Assembly (NCBI RefSeq): GCF_000317475.1
Contig: NC_019729.1
Coordinates: forward strand, 4,726,501-4,790,500
Reading direction: 5' to 3'
Origin: Oscillatoria nigro-viridis PCC 7112
GTDB lineage: Bacteria > Cyanobacteriota > Cyanobacteriia > Cyanobacteriales > Microcoleaceae
Length of the DNA stretch: 64,000 nt
How positions within the stretch are numbered: the stretch's first letter is position 1; each line of letters starts with the position of its first letter. Under the pieces are notes generated by a model. That model was given only the letters and a program-made list of their open reading frames with translations, had not been told where the DNA came from and made no database searches. Of the stretch, positions 16,893-25,420 are shown one piece after another. Position numbers and translations under genes: made by a program.

Positions 16893-18257
16893 TTAATCGA
16901 AATCGTCCAGTCCAGGCCTGGGCATGGATGCTAATTTTTTCTCATCTTCTAGGGGCAGAAAGAAAATGGTCAGCATACCGGGAATCACAGCCAGCGCGCT
17001 CATCAAAAAATAATTTTGATAGCCGAGATTCGCCTGCAAGTAGCCGCTGAAAACGCCCGGAATCAGCACTCCTGCCGCCATAAAAGCAGTTGTAATTGCA
17101 TAGTGAGATGCTTCGTATTCAGGGCGGACAGTCCGCATCAAGAACACTGTATAGGCAGCTACGCCAAGTCCGTAAGTAAATTGCTCGATCGAGTTTACAG
17201 CATAAGCCCATTCAATCCCCGGCTGATTGATTGCCAACAGCCAATACAGCACGTTAGTCGAATTTTGCAGAATAGCCGTCGGCCACATCCATTTTTTCAA
17301 TCCTTGTTTCGCAATCAAATAACCGCCCAGCAACCCTCCAATTAAGAGAAACATTACCCCTAAAGTACCGGATAATAAGCCCATATCCGACGTAGAAACT
17401 GCTAATCCTCCTTTCTCAACTTTATCCATTAAAAATGGAGGAGCCATTTTAAACGTCAAGGCATCTCCCAAGCGAAAAATCAAGACGTAAGCCACAATCC
17501 AACCTATTTTATCTTGCTGAAAATATGTTTTAAATGCTTCGATAAAGCTGGTTGTTTGTTGAGGGGTGTCGGATTCCAGATCGTAATTTCGAGGATAGGG
17601 AAGATACCACCGCTGAAAGAGATATATCAGCACAAACATAATCGCACAAATACCAAAGGCTGTCGCCCATCCGTAGTTAAGCGCAGACACGCTAAAATCC
17701 GAACCGAAAAGTGACAGCGGAATGTTTTGATATGTTTTGATGTCGCCTGTATTTCCGGTGACTAAATGCTGTTCGGCCAGTTTCCCGGCTAAGAACACCA
17801 ATACACCGCTACCCGCAATGACAGCACCTCTATAAGCCGTGTTCCGAACCCCGACAAACAAGGCTTGCTGGTCTTTATTGAGAGTGTTTAAATAAAATCC
17901 GTCAATGGCGATGTCGTGAGTAGCTGAGACAAAGGCGATCGCCGTAAAGATAACAAGCGATATAATAATCGGTGCCGGCGTTAATACGCCAAAAGCTAGG
18001 AAAGCAAACAGAAAAGCACAAATGATTTCAGTTGTTAAAATCCATTTGCGTTTGGTGGAATACAAATCAACAACTGGCCCCCACAAACCTTTTAAAACCC
18101 AGGGAAAAGACAACAGACTTGTCAATCCGATGATTTCGTTGCTGGTTCCCATACCTTTCAAAAAAATCACCGACATTAAATTAACGACGGTGTAAGGCAG
18201 ACCTTGAGCGAAGTACAATACTGATACCCACAATCCAGCGTTATGCTTTTTTTCCAT
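16893..18257 (-). CDS. AmpG-like MFS transporter
   Basis: The 454-residue protein has about 12 hydrophobic helices and the AmpG/SLC33-like opening LYFAQGLPYTVVNLMSVIFLKGMG. A loop-2-like WGPVVDLYSTKRKW and the ATHDIAIDGFYLNTL helix are hallmarks of the AmpG branch. AmpG imports anhydromuropeptides in Gram-negatives; the substrate of cyanobacterial relatives is not known. The gene is downstream of, and in the same direction as, the methyltransferase, 134 bp apart. Confidence 0.82.
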   Translation of the reverse strand: MEKKHNAGLWVSVLYFAQGLPYTVVNLMSVIFLKGMGTSNEIIGLTSLLSFPWVLKGLWGPVVDLYSTKRKWILTTEIICAFLFAFLAFGVLTPAPIIISLVIFTAIAFVSATHDIAIDGFYLNTLNKDQQALFVGVRNTAYRGAVIAGSGVLVFLAGKLAEQHLVTGNTGDIKTYQNIPLSLFGSDFSVSALNYGWATAFGICAIMFVLIYLFQRWYLPYPRNYDLESDTPQQTTSFIEAFKTYFQQDKIGWIVAYVLIFRLGDALTFKMAPPFLMDKVEKGGLAVSTSDMGLLSGTLGVMFLLIGGLLGGYLIAKQGLKKWMWPTAILQNSTNVLYWLLAINQPGIEWAYAVNSIEQFTYGLGVAAYTVFLMRTVRPEYEASHYAITTAFMAAGVLIPGVFSGYLQANLGYQNYFLMSALAVIPGMLTIFFLPLEDEKKLASMPRPGLDDFD

Positions 18258-18391
18258 TGCAGAGATATTTTACCTAGTTACTTATTTGATTTACTGAGTG
18301 CGATCGACAATTCCGGTCAATTAAACCGCTTGCATCACAGTATATGTCATTCCGATGCCAGCGGCAGCCATATAAATAGTGCATTTTACCA

Positions 18392-20455
18392 TCATTCAGA
18401 CTCACAAATATTTTCATTTTTGGAATAAGCCTGCAAAAGATTTTCTCCTTTCAAATAAAGGAGGTAAGCCCGAACATTCTTGTCCCAGTCAGAAGTGTCA
18501 TAAGTTCGCAGCAGTTCTAAAGCACTTTCTTCTATCTGATATGCAGTTTTTGGACTATTCGCCGGACGTTCGGGACTGTCAGGATTAACAACAATTAAAC
18601 CTGCATCTAGAAACAGATGCACCGTCTGGCGCCGCACAGTTTCCCGCGTATTGGGCGCATACTTTTTACCATATTGCTGCTCCATAAATTCCATAATTGG
18701 CGTGATTCCCAAAAGTGGAGATTTCGCAGATTCCCAAGCATCCTTTGGCTTGAGGTCAAGCAAAGCCAGAAGGGTTAAGGCAGAACGTTCGTTAAGCTGA
18801 CCTTTTGGAAAACCCAGCGCTGCAAGTATTTCTAGAGATTCATCAATACGGTTCTTGATTGTCATTGGGCTATTTTCTAACGGATTTGTCGGGTTAAGTA
18901 GTTGTGTCTCGACAAGTCGATCGAGCTCCCGCTGTGTAGGAAATATGTCTCCAATTTCACTACCAAGTAAAAGTAATTGCTCTACATTAGGATACTTCAA
19001 AGTGCGTAAATCCGTAGCATTAACTTGAGTGTGTCCGTTGAACAGTCGAAAAAACGCATCTACCAAACTAGAATTTAGATAAACGGCCAATCCCCGCGCC
19101 AGGGTGAGGTCTAATCCGCGTCCCTGTTGGTGAAAGTAATTCAAATGGTTCTCAAAACCCACGCTAGAACTATTAATTTTAGTGGCATCCCAGACAACAG
19201 CAACAATTCGCTTTTTCTCTTCCTTTGACGAGAAGCGCTTGCTCAAAACATAATGTTCGTTAGGTACGAGGAGTGCAGCAGTTTTTTCCGTGACAGCTAA
19301 AGCTTGATGCTTTCTCGTTGCTGTGGGATATTCAACACCGCCAGCCGAGAAGTGTGCGGGATAAATCAGCGGAACTGTACCGTTCTCAGGTTTTAGCCGC
19401 AAGTCACAGCGAACACGAAAATCTACAACTTTTCCGGTGGAAACTGTTAAGCCTAATTCCTCTATAGTGCAAGTAAATTGAGCCATTTGCTCGACTACTT
19501 TCTGGCTGACAGAATCCGGTAAAATCCGAATAAATTGCTCGGAATCTTGGGGATTAATTAGGGCAGTATAGGGCAGTTGGTGAGACAAAACCAGGTCGTC
19601 GCCCGCGCTGCTGCTTGAGGTAATTAGTACAGTATCTGGCTGTTCTATTTGTTTGGTGGCGCGCACAATAATAGTTTCTTGCAGCACCGCATCATCGCGA
19701 AATGGCAACTGTCGGGATTCAAAGATATGTACTTGGCGTAAAGCCATCATTTGAAGGAATACTTTGCGGAAATCTCGAAAGTATAAACCGTTGCAAAAGC
19801 TGCGGGGAGTAATCGACACTAATTCACCGTTGGGTTTGAGCAGGTGAGCGGCAGCAACTGTGAAGCCAGCGTAGAGATTGCTGGTTTCTAGTCCTATAGA
19901 ACGCAGCAAGGTTCGGGCTTGAGATTTCGCGTCTATTTTGGCATAGGGAGGATTGATAATTGCATGGGTAAATTCCCGTTTTACTGGCTGTGTAAATAGA
20001 TTGGGCTGCAACATATCGGCGCTGTCTTGAATAAAATCAATTGCGCGAACCTCACAGGTAAAAGATATCCCAAAATGCTGACATTCAATACTGCACAATT
20101 CTAAAGTTTGCTTGAGGTATTCAATCAAAATAAGGTCAATTTCATAAGCTGTAACGTGCAGGCTGCGAGGTTTGTTTGGGCGCTGGCAAAGTTCGCAAAC
20201 AACGGCTGCTAACAGGGAACCAATTCCTGCACCGGCATCTAAAAGCGATATATCGGGACGGTTAAATTCAAACATTCCCGCCATCAAACTTGCGACTGAG
20301 GAAGGTGTTAAAAATTGTCCCTTTTCTCCCCTCTGGCTTTGCTGCAACTTTCGGGTTGCTTCTTGGCGCCAGCCATCTACTCGATCGAGTAAATTGCTTG
20401 CAGTTGAGTAGCTGTTACCCGGAAGGGCTAGGGTTTGAAATTGCGGTGCTATCAT
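18392..20455 (-). CDS. Eco57I-type N6-adenine methyltransferase fused to BsuBI/PstI-type N-terminal domain
   Basis: Residues 1-530 form a class I DNA methyltransferase: motif X (GQFLTPSSVASLMAGMF, about 47-63), motif I (LLDAGAGIGSLLAA) and motif IV (IINPPYAKI), which marks an N6-adenine enzyme, then a target-recognition region. From residue 531 (nt 18865) a second unit begins MTIKNRIDESLEILAALGFP and runs through LNERSALTLLALLDLKP, LLGITPIMEF, YAPNTRETVRRQTVH and PANSPKTAYQIE. This matches the winged-helix N-terminal domain of BsuBI/PstI restriction endonucleases. The protein stops about 157 residues into that unit, so the nuclease domain is absent. It reads as a decayed R-M operon fused into one frame. 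Confidence 0.82.
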   Translation of the reverse strand: MIAPQFQTLALPGNSYSTASNLLDRVDGWRQEATRKLQQSQRGEKGQFLTPSSVASLMAGMFEFNRPDISLLDAGAGIGSLLAAVVCELCQRPNKPRSLHVTAYEIDLILIEYLKQTLELCSIECQHFGISFTCEVRAIDFIQDSADMLQPNLFTQPVKREFTHAIINPPYAKIDAKSQARTLLRSIGLETSNLYAGFTVAAAHLLKPNGELVSITPRSFCNGLYFRDFRKVFLQMMALRQVHIFESRQLPFRDDAVLQETIIVRATKQIEQPDTVLITSSSSAGDDLVLSHQLPYTALINPQDSEQFIRILPDSVSQKVVEQMAQFTCTIEELGLTVSTGKVVDFRVRCDLRLKPENGTVPLIYPAHFSAGGVEYPTATRKHQALAVTEKTAALLVPNEHYVLSKRFSSKEEKKRIVAVVWDATKINSSSVGFENHLNYFHQQGRGLDLTLARGLAVYLNSSLVDAFFRLFNGHTQVNATDLRTLKYPNVEQLLLLGSEIGDIFPTQRELDRLVETQLLNPTNPLENSPMTIKNRIDESLEILAALGFPKGQLNERSALTLLALLDLKPKDAWESAKSPLLGITPIMEFMEQQYGKKYAPNTRETVRRQTVHLFLDAGLIVVNPDSPERPANSPKTAYQIEESALELLRTYDTSDWDKNVRAYLLYLKGENLLQAYSKNENICESE

Positions 20456-20510
20456 TTGTTCAAAAAGTATGTGAAGCGCAGCTATCCCGTAGGGAATCGC
20501 GAGTTCAGTT

Positions 20511-20529
20511 TATTTTCGCCAAAATAGGA
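20511..20529. repeat. 19-bp direct repeat, copy 1 (with TTTTCGCCAAAA palindrome)
   Basis: TATTTTCGCCAAAATAGGA lies between the divergent methyltransferase and antitoxin starts and recurs exactly at 21128-21146, after the toxin gene. The core TTTTCGCCAAAA is nearly palindromic. It could be an operator for the TA module or a scar of its insertion. Confidence 0.7.
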
Positions 20530-20586
20530 ATCTCTACGCTATCATAGTACCAGTTTACTCTCTTCCCATAACAGCAAAGGGCAGCC

Positions 20587-20829
20587 ATGAGTCAAGAAAG
20601 TTTTACATTTCTCCTTGATAGCGAAAAAAAAGAGGCGCTGAAGGCGATCGCCAATGTCACGGATCGGGATTTAACTTATGTTTTGAACGAAGCGATCGCT
20701 TCTTACCTGGACATCTATCAATGGCTGCTTGATGAGATTAATAAAGGCGTTGCCGAGGCCGAAGCTGGAGACTTTGCCAGCGATGATGAAGTCAAAGCAG
20801 TTTTTGTCAAATTGACCAATGAAAATTAA
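20587..20829 (+). CDS. Antitoxin of a ParE-type module
   Basis: The 80-residue protein begins MSQESFTFLLDSEKKEALKAI, a strand followed by helices with LTYVLNEAIASYL, the usual ribbon-helix-helix (CopG-like) DNA-binding layout. The acidic C-terminus (EAEAGDFASDDEVKAVF) fits the toxin-wrapping tail. It would repress its own promoter, and the 19-bp palindromic repeat at 20511-20529, 58 bp upstream, is a candidate operator. It overlaps the toxin start by 11 bp. Confidence 0.88.
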   Translation: MSQESFTFLLDSEKKEALKAIANVTDRDLTYVLNEAIASYLDIYQWLLDEINKGVAEAEAGDFASDDEVKAVFVKLTNEN

Positions 20830-21100
20830 GTGGCTGCGACAAGCTTTGCGAAATCTAGAACAGGCTCACGCATATATTGTCAAAGACGATCCAGAGGCAG
20901 CAAGGCAATTAATTTTAAGGATTCAGAGTGCTGTAGGTCAACTCGCCGAATTTCCTTTTATGGGTAGAGTTGGTCGCGTAGAAGCTACTAGAGAACTTGT
21001 CATTTCCAATACCTCTTATCTCATCATCTATCGAGTAAAAGAAGAAAACGTAGAAATTCTTCGTATCCTTCACAGTTCAAGAAAGTATCCAGAAAATTAG
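20819..21100 (+). CDS. ParE/RelE-superfamily toxin
   Basis: The 93-residue protein follows the ParE pattern: MKIKWLRQALRNLEQAHAYI, DPEAARQLILRIQSAVGQLAEFPFMGRVGRV, TRELVISNTSYLIIYRV and VEILRILHSSRKYP. In this family the C-terminal HxxRxYP-like end is conserved, and ParE types inhibit DNA gyrase. The start ATG lies inside the antitoxin frame (11-bp overlap), as in most type II modules. Confidence 0.9.
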   Translation: MKIKWLRQALRNLEQAHAYIVKDDPEAARQLILRIQSAVGQLAEFPFMGRVGRVEATRELVISNTSYLIIYRVKEENVEILRILHSSRKYPEN

Positions 21101-21416
21101 GTGATGCTGCCGATCGCACTTTTAGTGTATTTTCGCCAAAATAGGATTAGTATTATTGAACCGCTTCGAGGTGCGTTAGGCGAAGCCGCGCGTAAGTGAT
21201 CTTGTCACGAAGGAAGAAAAAAGAAGAAGAAAGAAAAAGATAATTTTATACCGAGAAGGGTGTAAGAGGCCCGATCGACTTTTTCTGCAAGGGTGTGTTT
21301 TACAATACCGATTTTACTTATTTGCCCACTTAATGTACCATTGTGCGAAAATGTCAAGCGGACGCTCAAACCAAAAGTCCGTAAAGGACTGTTAAACGCT
21401 CTCTCACACACTTCTC
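21101..21416. other. Non-coding gap with 19-bp direct repeat copy 2 and purine tract
   Basis: The gap holds the second TATTTTCGCCAAAATAGGA (21128-21146), a purine-rich tract (about 21208-21240) and AT-rich sequence that presumably carries the promoter of the next gene. No additional gene is supported. Confidence 0.6.
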
Positions 21417-23030
21417 ATGCGAAAGACCAAAACATTCTTTTTGTCAAGCTTGTTCCTGATCGGCTTAACAATTAGTTTTCTGCTGACTCCTGGTTGGTTC
21501 TCCAACTTCCCATCCCGCGCTAGCGCAACTATGCCCCCGCAAACCCAAACCGCCGAATTTCGGGCATTCTGGGTGGACGCCTTCAACCCCGGCTTCAAAA
21601 CCCCTCAAGAAGTCACAAAATTGATCGCAGACGCGCAGCGGGCAAATGCCAACGCCATCGTCGCCCAAGTCCGCCGCCGTGGCGATGCTTTTTACACCAG
21701 CGCGATCGAACCCCGCACCCTCGATCCCAACGTTCCCCCCGGTTTCGATCCCCTGCAAGATTTGATTGACAAAGCCCACGCCGCAGGCATTGAAGTATAC
21801 GCTTGGATGGTGACGCTGCCGGTGGTTTCCGGCACCAAACTTCCCGCCGGTCACGTTTGGCAACAACACGGGCCCAATGCGCCGGGAATCAACAATTGGG
21901 CGATGCTGACTTACGGTGGGGAATCACCCGGTTTCCTCGATCCCGGCCATCCAGACGCCGTAGATTATACTGTTTCCGTCTATTTGGACTTGCTGAAGCG
22001 CTACGATGTGGACGGCGTACAGTTGGATTACGTGCGCTACGGCGGACCGACTTGGGGCTACAATCCGACTGCGATCGCCCGTTTCAATCAGCAAACAGGT
22101 CGATCGGGCAAACCCGCACCCAGCGATCCCGCCTGGATGCAGTGGCGGCGCGATCAGGTGACAAATTTAGTGCGGAAGCTGTATGTAGAAAGCCTTGCAA
22201 TCAAACCGCGCGTTAAAATTACCGCCGCCACGATCGCCTGGGGAGACGGCCCGAAAAACGAGGCAGGATGGTATCAAACGCAGCCTTACAAAGAAGTATT
22301 GCAGGATTGGCGCGCTTGGCTGGAAGAAGGGATCTTAGACATGGCGATGCCGATGACTTACCAGCGGGAGTACAAACCATCGCAAAAACTCGCTTATGAC
22401 CACTGGATCGAGTACGCCAAAGACCACCAGTACAACCGCCAAATTGCGATCGGCCCCGGCAATTACCTCAACTACATCGAAGACACTCTAGGCCAGATTC
22501 GTCGCGCCGAACAGCCCTCTGCGAAAGGAAATCACGTCGCAGGTACGGTTCTCTATTCCTACGCTAGCAGCAACGTGTACACGAATGTGGAACTGCGATC
22601 GGGCGGTAGCGGTGATTTGCCCCGCCAGCCTTGGAAATACGTTCCCCAAAGCAACGATTTGTTTTACACCGCGCTTTCTGTGCCGAGTCAATACGTTGAT
22701 GCTGCGACCGGCAAAACCTATGAAACTCAGCCTGTGTGGGCGACAGCAGCAGCCGTTCCCGATATGCCTTGGAAGTCGCGACCGACTACAGGTGCGATCG
22801 CCGGAAATTTGCAGCGGTGCGCTCAAACTTGCGACGGTGCTAGCTTGACATTGCAGTCGATCGATGCTGCTGGCAAGGTGCGTCAACTGCGCGCCGATGG
22901 TAAAGGATGGTTTGGGGCGATCGAGCTTTCACCCGGTTCTTATCAGTTGAAAGTTGACGGAAGTCAAATTCAACAAACAGTTAATGTTGCCGCAGGTGAA
23001 GTCACAAAAGTGAATTTCGCTAGCTTGTAG
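21417..23030 (+). CDS. Secreted GH10-like (GHL10/YngK-type) glycoside hydrolase
   Basis: The 537-residue protein has a signal peptide (KTFFLSSLFLIGLTISFLLTPGW..RASA, cleavage near 37). The catalytic (beta/alpha)8 domain begins EFRAFWVDAFNPGFKTPQEV, continues with ANANAIVAQVRRRGDAFY and GIEVYAWMVTLPVV, and holds DGVQLDYVRYGG with the conserved Asp. This is the GHL10/DUF187 group, thought to act on cell-wall or exopolysaccharide glycans. The last ~75 residues form a small beta domain (GAIAGNLQRCAQTCDGASLTLQS) that resembles a carboxypeptidase-regulatory-like fold. Confidence 0.85.
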   Translation: MRKTKTFFLSSLFLIGLTISFLLTPGWFSNFPSRASATMPPQTQTAEFRAFWVDAFNPGFKTPQEVTKLIADAQRANANAIVAQVRRRGDAFYTSAIEPRTLDPNVPPGFDPLQDLIDKAHAAGIEVYAWMVTLPVVSGTKLPAGHVWQQHGPNAPGINNWAMLTYGGESPGFLDPGHPDAVDYTVSVYLDLLKRYDVDGVQLDYVRYGGPTWGYNPTAIARFNQQTGRSGKPAPSDPAWMQWRRDQVTNLVRKLYVESLAIKPRVKITAATIAWGDGPKNEAGWYQTQPYKEVLQDWRAWLEEGILDMAMPMTYQREYKPSQKLAYDHWIEYAKDHQYNRQIAIGPGNYLNYIEDTLGQIRRAEQPSAKGNHVAGTVLYSYASSNVYTNVELRSGGSGDLPRQPWKYVPQSNDLFYTALSVPSQYVDAATGKTYETQPVWATAAAVPDMPWKSRPTTGAIAGNLQRCAQTCDGASLTLQSIDAAGKVRQLRADGKGWFGAIELSPGSYQLKVDGSQIQQTVNVAAGEVTKVNFASL

Positions 23031-23697
23031 CGTGTCAGCTTAGCCGGAAATACCCCAGGGTTAGTAAGGTGCTTATGGCGTACCTTACTAATTCATAAAT
23101 CATCAATTTATAACATTCATTGAAATAATAATTCTAATAATTGCAGTCGGTTTTAACCGACTTAGGATGCGAATTAAATAATTTACACTCTTGAAAGTGG
23201 GAAGTAGGGTTGGGCTTATAGCCCGCCCTTTCTGGACGGGCGGGACGCCCATCCCACAAGAACCATCACGCATTCTAAGGATCGCGAATTAAATAATTTA
23301 CACTCTTGAAAGTGGGGAGTAGGGGTTGGGCTTATAGCCCGCCCTTTCTGGACGGGCGGGACGCCCATCCCACAAGAACCATCACGCATTGTAAGTTATT
23401 TAATTCTCATTCCTTAAGCTATGAGGCAGGGGTTTAAACCCCGGACTGCGAGAAAACGCATTAAGCTGACAGCATGAAAACAAGTTAGGCTGAAACTATT
23501 ACCGCAACCTATCTTATAGCGCCCGATCGAGCTGACAATATCTTAAATCTCAAGCCACAACGGCTGGCGTTTCTTGTATTCCCCCAATATTAAACTGCGG
23601 GCAATGTTTGGGTCGATCGCCAAACGGTGTTGTGTGTTTTTTGTGCCACACAACACCGTACTCGATTCAAACTTAAAGCAGTGCGATCGCCTGAAAA
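23031..23697. repeat. 115-bp tandem duplication in a 667-bp gene-free region
   Basis: Two nearly identical copies start at 23169 and 23284 with GCGAATTAAATAATTTACAC. Each contains a large hairpin (GCCCGCCC..GGACGGGCGGG, then GGGACGCCCATCCCAC) and ends near CATCACGCATT. They differ by a few bases. A further hairpin (GTTAGTAAGGTGC..GTACCTTACTAA) lies at about 23060-23090. No coding frame is supported. Confidence 0.8.
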
Positions 23698-25062
23698 CTA
23701 GCTGAATTTAAATTGCGCTGAATTGTTGATATTTAGACCAGAGGGTGCATCTTGAACGAGCCCGATCAACTCAAGGGGCTGTGCAAATCCATTGTTCTTG
23801 AAAATTCCCACATCTTGAGCTGCACTCCCTCCTTGCAGGGAATTGGGGACGGTTCTGAGCACGTAGCTATTGCTCGACCCACCGAGTTGAATGACATCCT
23901 CACCGATTCTAAAGTCTAAGATGCGGGCAAAATCGCTCAGACCATCAATGCCAATGTTACCATTGAAAATGTCCGCAGCATTGTCTAACAAGCCGTTGCC
24001 ATCATCATAATTAATTTGCCCGATCTCTCCGAGCACAAAAGTATCTGCTCCTGCACCGCCAATTAGCACATCAATTTCACCCTTGCCTCCTCCTCTTTCG
24101 GCACCTGTAATTCGATCGCTCCCGTCACCCCCGGAAAGAACGTCACTTCCTCCATTACCAAATAGCTCGTCGTTCCCGTTACTGCTTACGAGAATATCAT
24201 TTCCGTTACCACCACTAGCATTGATGTTCGCTGATACATTAGTTGTATTCAGGCGATCGTTGCCTTCTCCCCCCGTGAATTGGATAAATTCGACACCGCT
24301 TGTCGCGCCTAGATTGCGGACATTTAACACATCATCGCCACCGCCACCGTTAATTGCATTGAAACTCTCTATGCCTGTGGTTGTTAAGGTTACGGGGACG
24401 AGATTGGTGCGCTGCAATACAATGTTCAAGCCCGATTGGGTGAGATCAATATTATCCCCTTGCGCGATCGAACCGTTGAATAACAAGTTATCGCGACCGC
24501 CGTCGCCTTGAATCAGATCGCTGCCGTCGCCATCCACCCATTCAAATGCGTCGTCTCCGCTGCCACCGATCATCGTATCGTTGCCCTTGTCGCCAGCTAG
24601 GAAATCTGCCCCATCGCCACCGTCTAGCAGATCCGTATCGTTGCCACCTCGCAGGTTATCGTTTCCTAGTTCTCCCTTTAAAGTATCGAATCCGGCTCCA
24701 CCAATTAGGCGATCGTTCCCTGCCCGGCCCGAGATGTCGTCATTGCTAAAACTACCATCGATCAGATTGTCAAAACCGTTGCCAGTTAAGACATCTTGAT
24801 TGTTACCGCCAATTAAGTTTTCAATACCGATGAAAGTCCCGCTACCTCCAAAAAAAGTTGCTTTGTTCGTCTCTAAGGAAGCATTTATGTTATTGCCAAA
24901 TCCCAGATAGGTCGCTGTATCGTTTCCGTTTCCACCATCCAGAAGATCGTCCCCAAAAAAACCGCCAAACAGATTATCGTTTCCGTCTAATCCCCGCAGG
25001 GTATCGCTCGCAGCAGTACCGTTAAGATTGTCGTTGCCGTTGGTTCCATTAATTACAGCCAT
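23698..25062 (-). CDS. RTX (hemolysin-type calcium-binding) protein
   Basis: The 454-residue protein is built almost wholly of RTX nonapeptides, from its start (NGTNGNDNLNGTAASDTLRGLDGND) through several blocks such as DLLDGGDGADFLAGDKGNDTM and GNGGSDVLSGGDGSDRITG. These form calcium-filled parallel beta rolls. The C-terminal part has the acidic DFRIGEDVIQLGG region common in secreted RTX proteins. No catalytic domain is seen. It probably leaves the cell by a type I exporter. It is divergent from the histidine kinase gene, 358 bp away. Confidence 0.9.
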   Translation of the reverse strand: MAVINGTNGNDNLNGTAASDTLRGLDGNDNLFGGFFGDDLLDGGNGNDTATYLGFGNNINASLETNKATFFGGSGTFIGIENLIGGNNQDVLTGNGFDNLIDGSFSNDDISGRAGNDRLIGGAGFDTLKGELGNDNLRGGNDTDLLDGGDGADFLAGDKGNDTMIGGSGDDAFEWVDGDGSDLIQGDGGRDNLLFNGSIAQGDNIDLTQSGLNIVLQRTNLVPVTLTTTGIESFNAINGGGGDDVLNVRNLGATSGVEFIQFTGGEGNDRLNTTNVSANINASGGNGNDILVSSNGNDELFGNGGSDVLSGGDGSDRITGAERGGGKGEIDVLIGGAGADTFVLGEIGQINYDDGNGLLDNAADIFNGNIGIDGLSDFARILDFRIGEDVIQLGGSSNSYVLRTVPNSLQGGSAAQDVGIFKNNGFAQPLELIGLVQDAPSGLNINNSAQFKFS

Positions 25063-25420
25063 GTTCGTTGCTCCTAGATATTAAGTGAATTATTGAGGCA
25101 AATCAAAACAGTTTGCTTTGGTTTGCTATGTCACAATCTTAGGAAATCAACTCGGTTCAACACATCTGAAAAACGTCTCGATCTGACATCAACGAAATAG
25201 ATATTCTCGATCGCCCCCTCATCTGCCAAAAGTTGCGATCGCCCATCACTGCCGAGTCCGATGTTCGCGCTTCCTATCCCGATCGGCTATAACTTTAGTC
25301 ATAGTTCCCAGGGGTGGCATCAGCGAAAGTTAGAAAATTGCCGAGTTTTATCGACATTCACTCTGACTTGCAGTATTTTTGGGGAATATTTGAGAGCCAG
25401 AACTACTGGAGGCCCCTGCC
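25063..25420. other. Divergent intergenic region between RTX gene and histidine kinase
   Basis: These 358 bp separate two divergent genes and must carry both promoters. I see no clear repeats, RNA gene or strong palindrome in it. Confidence 0.5.
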
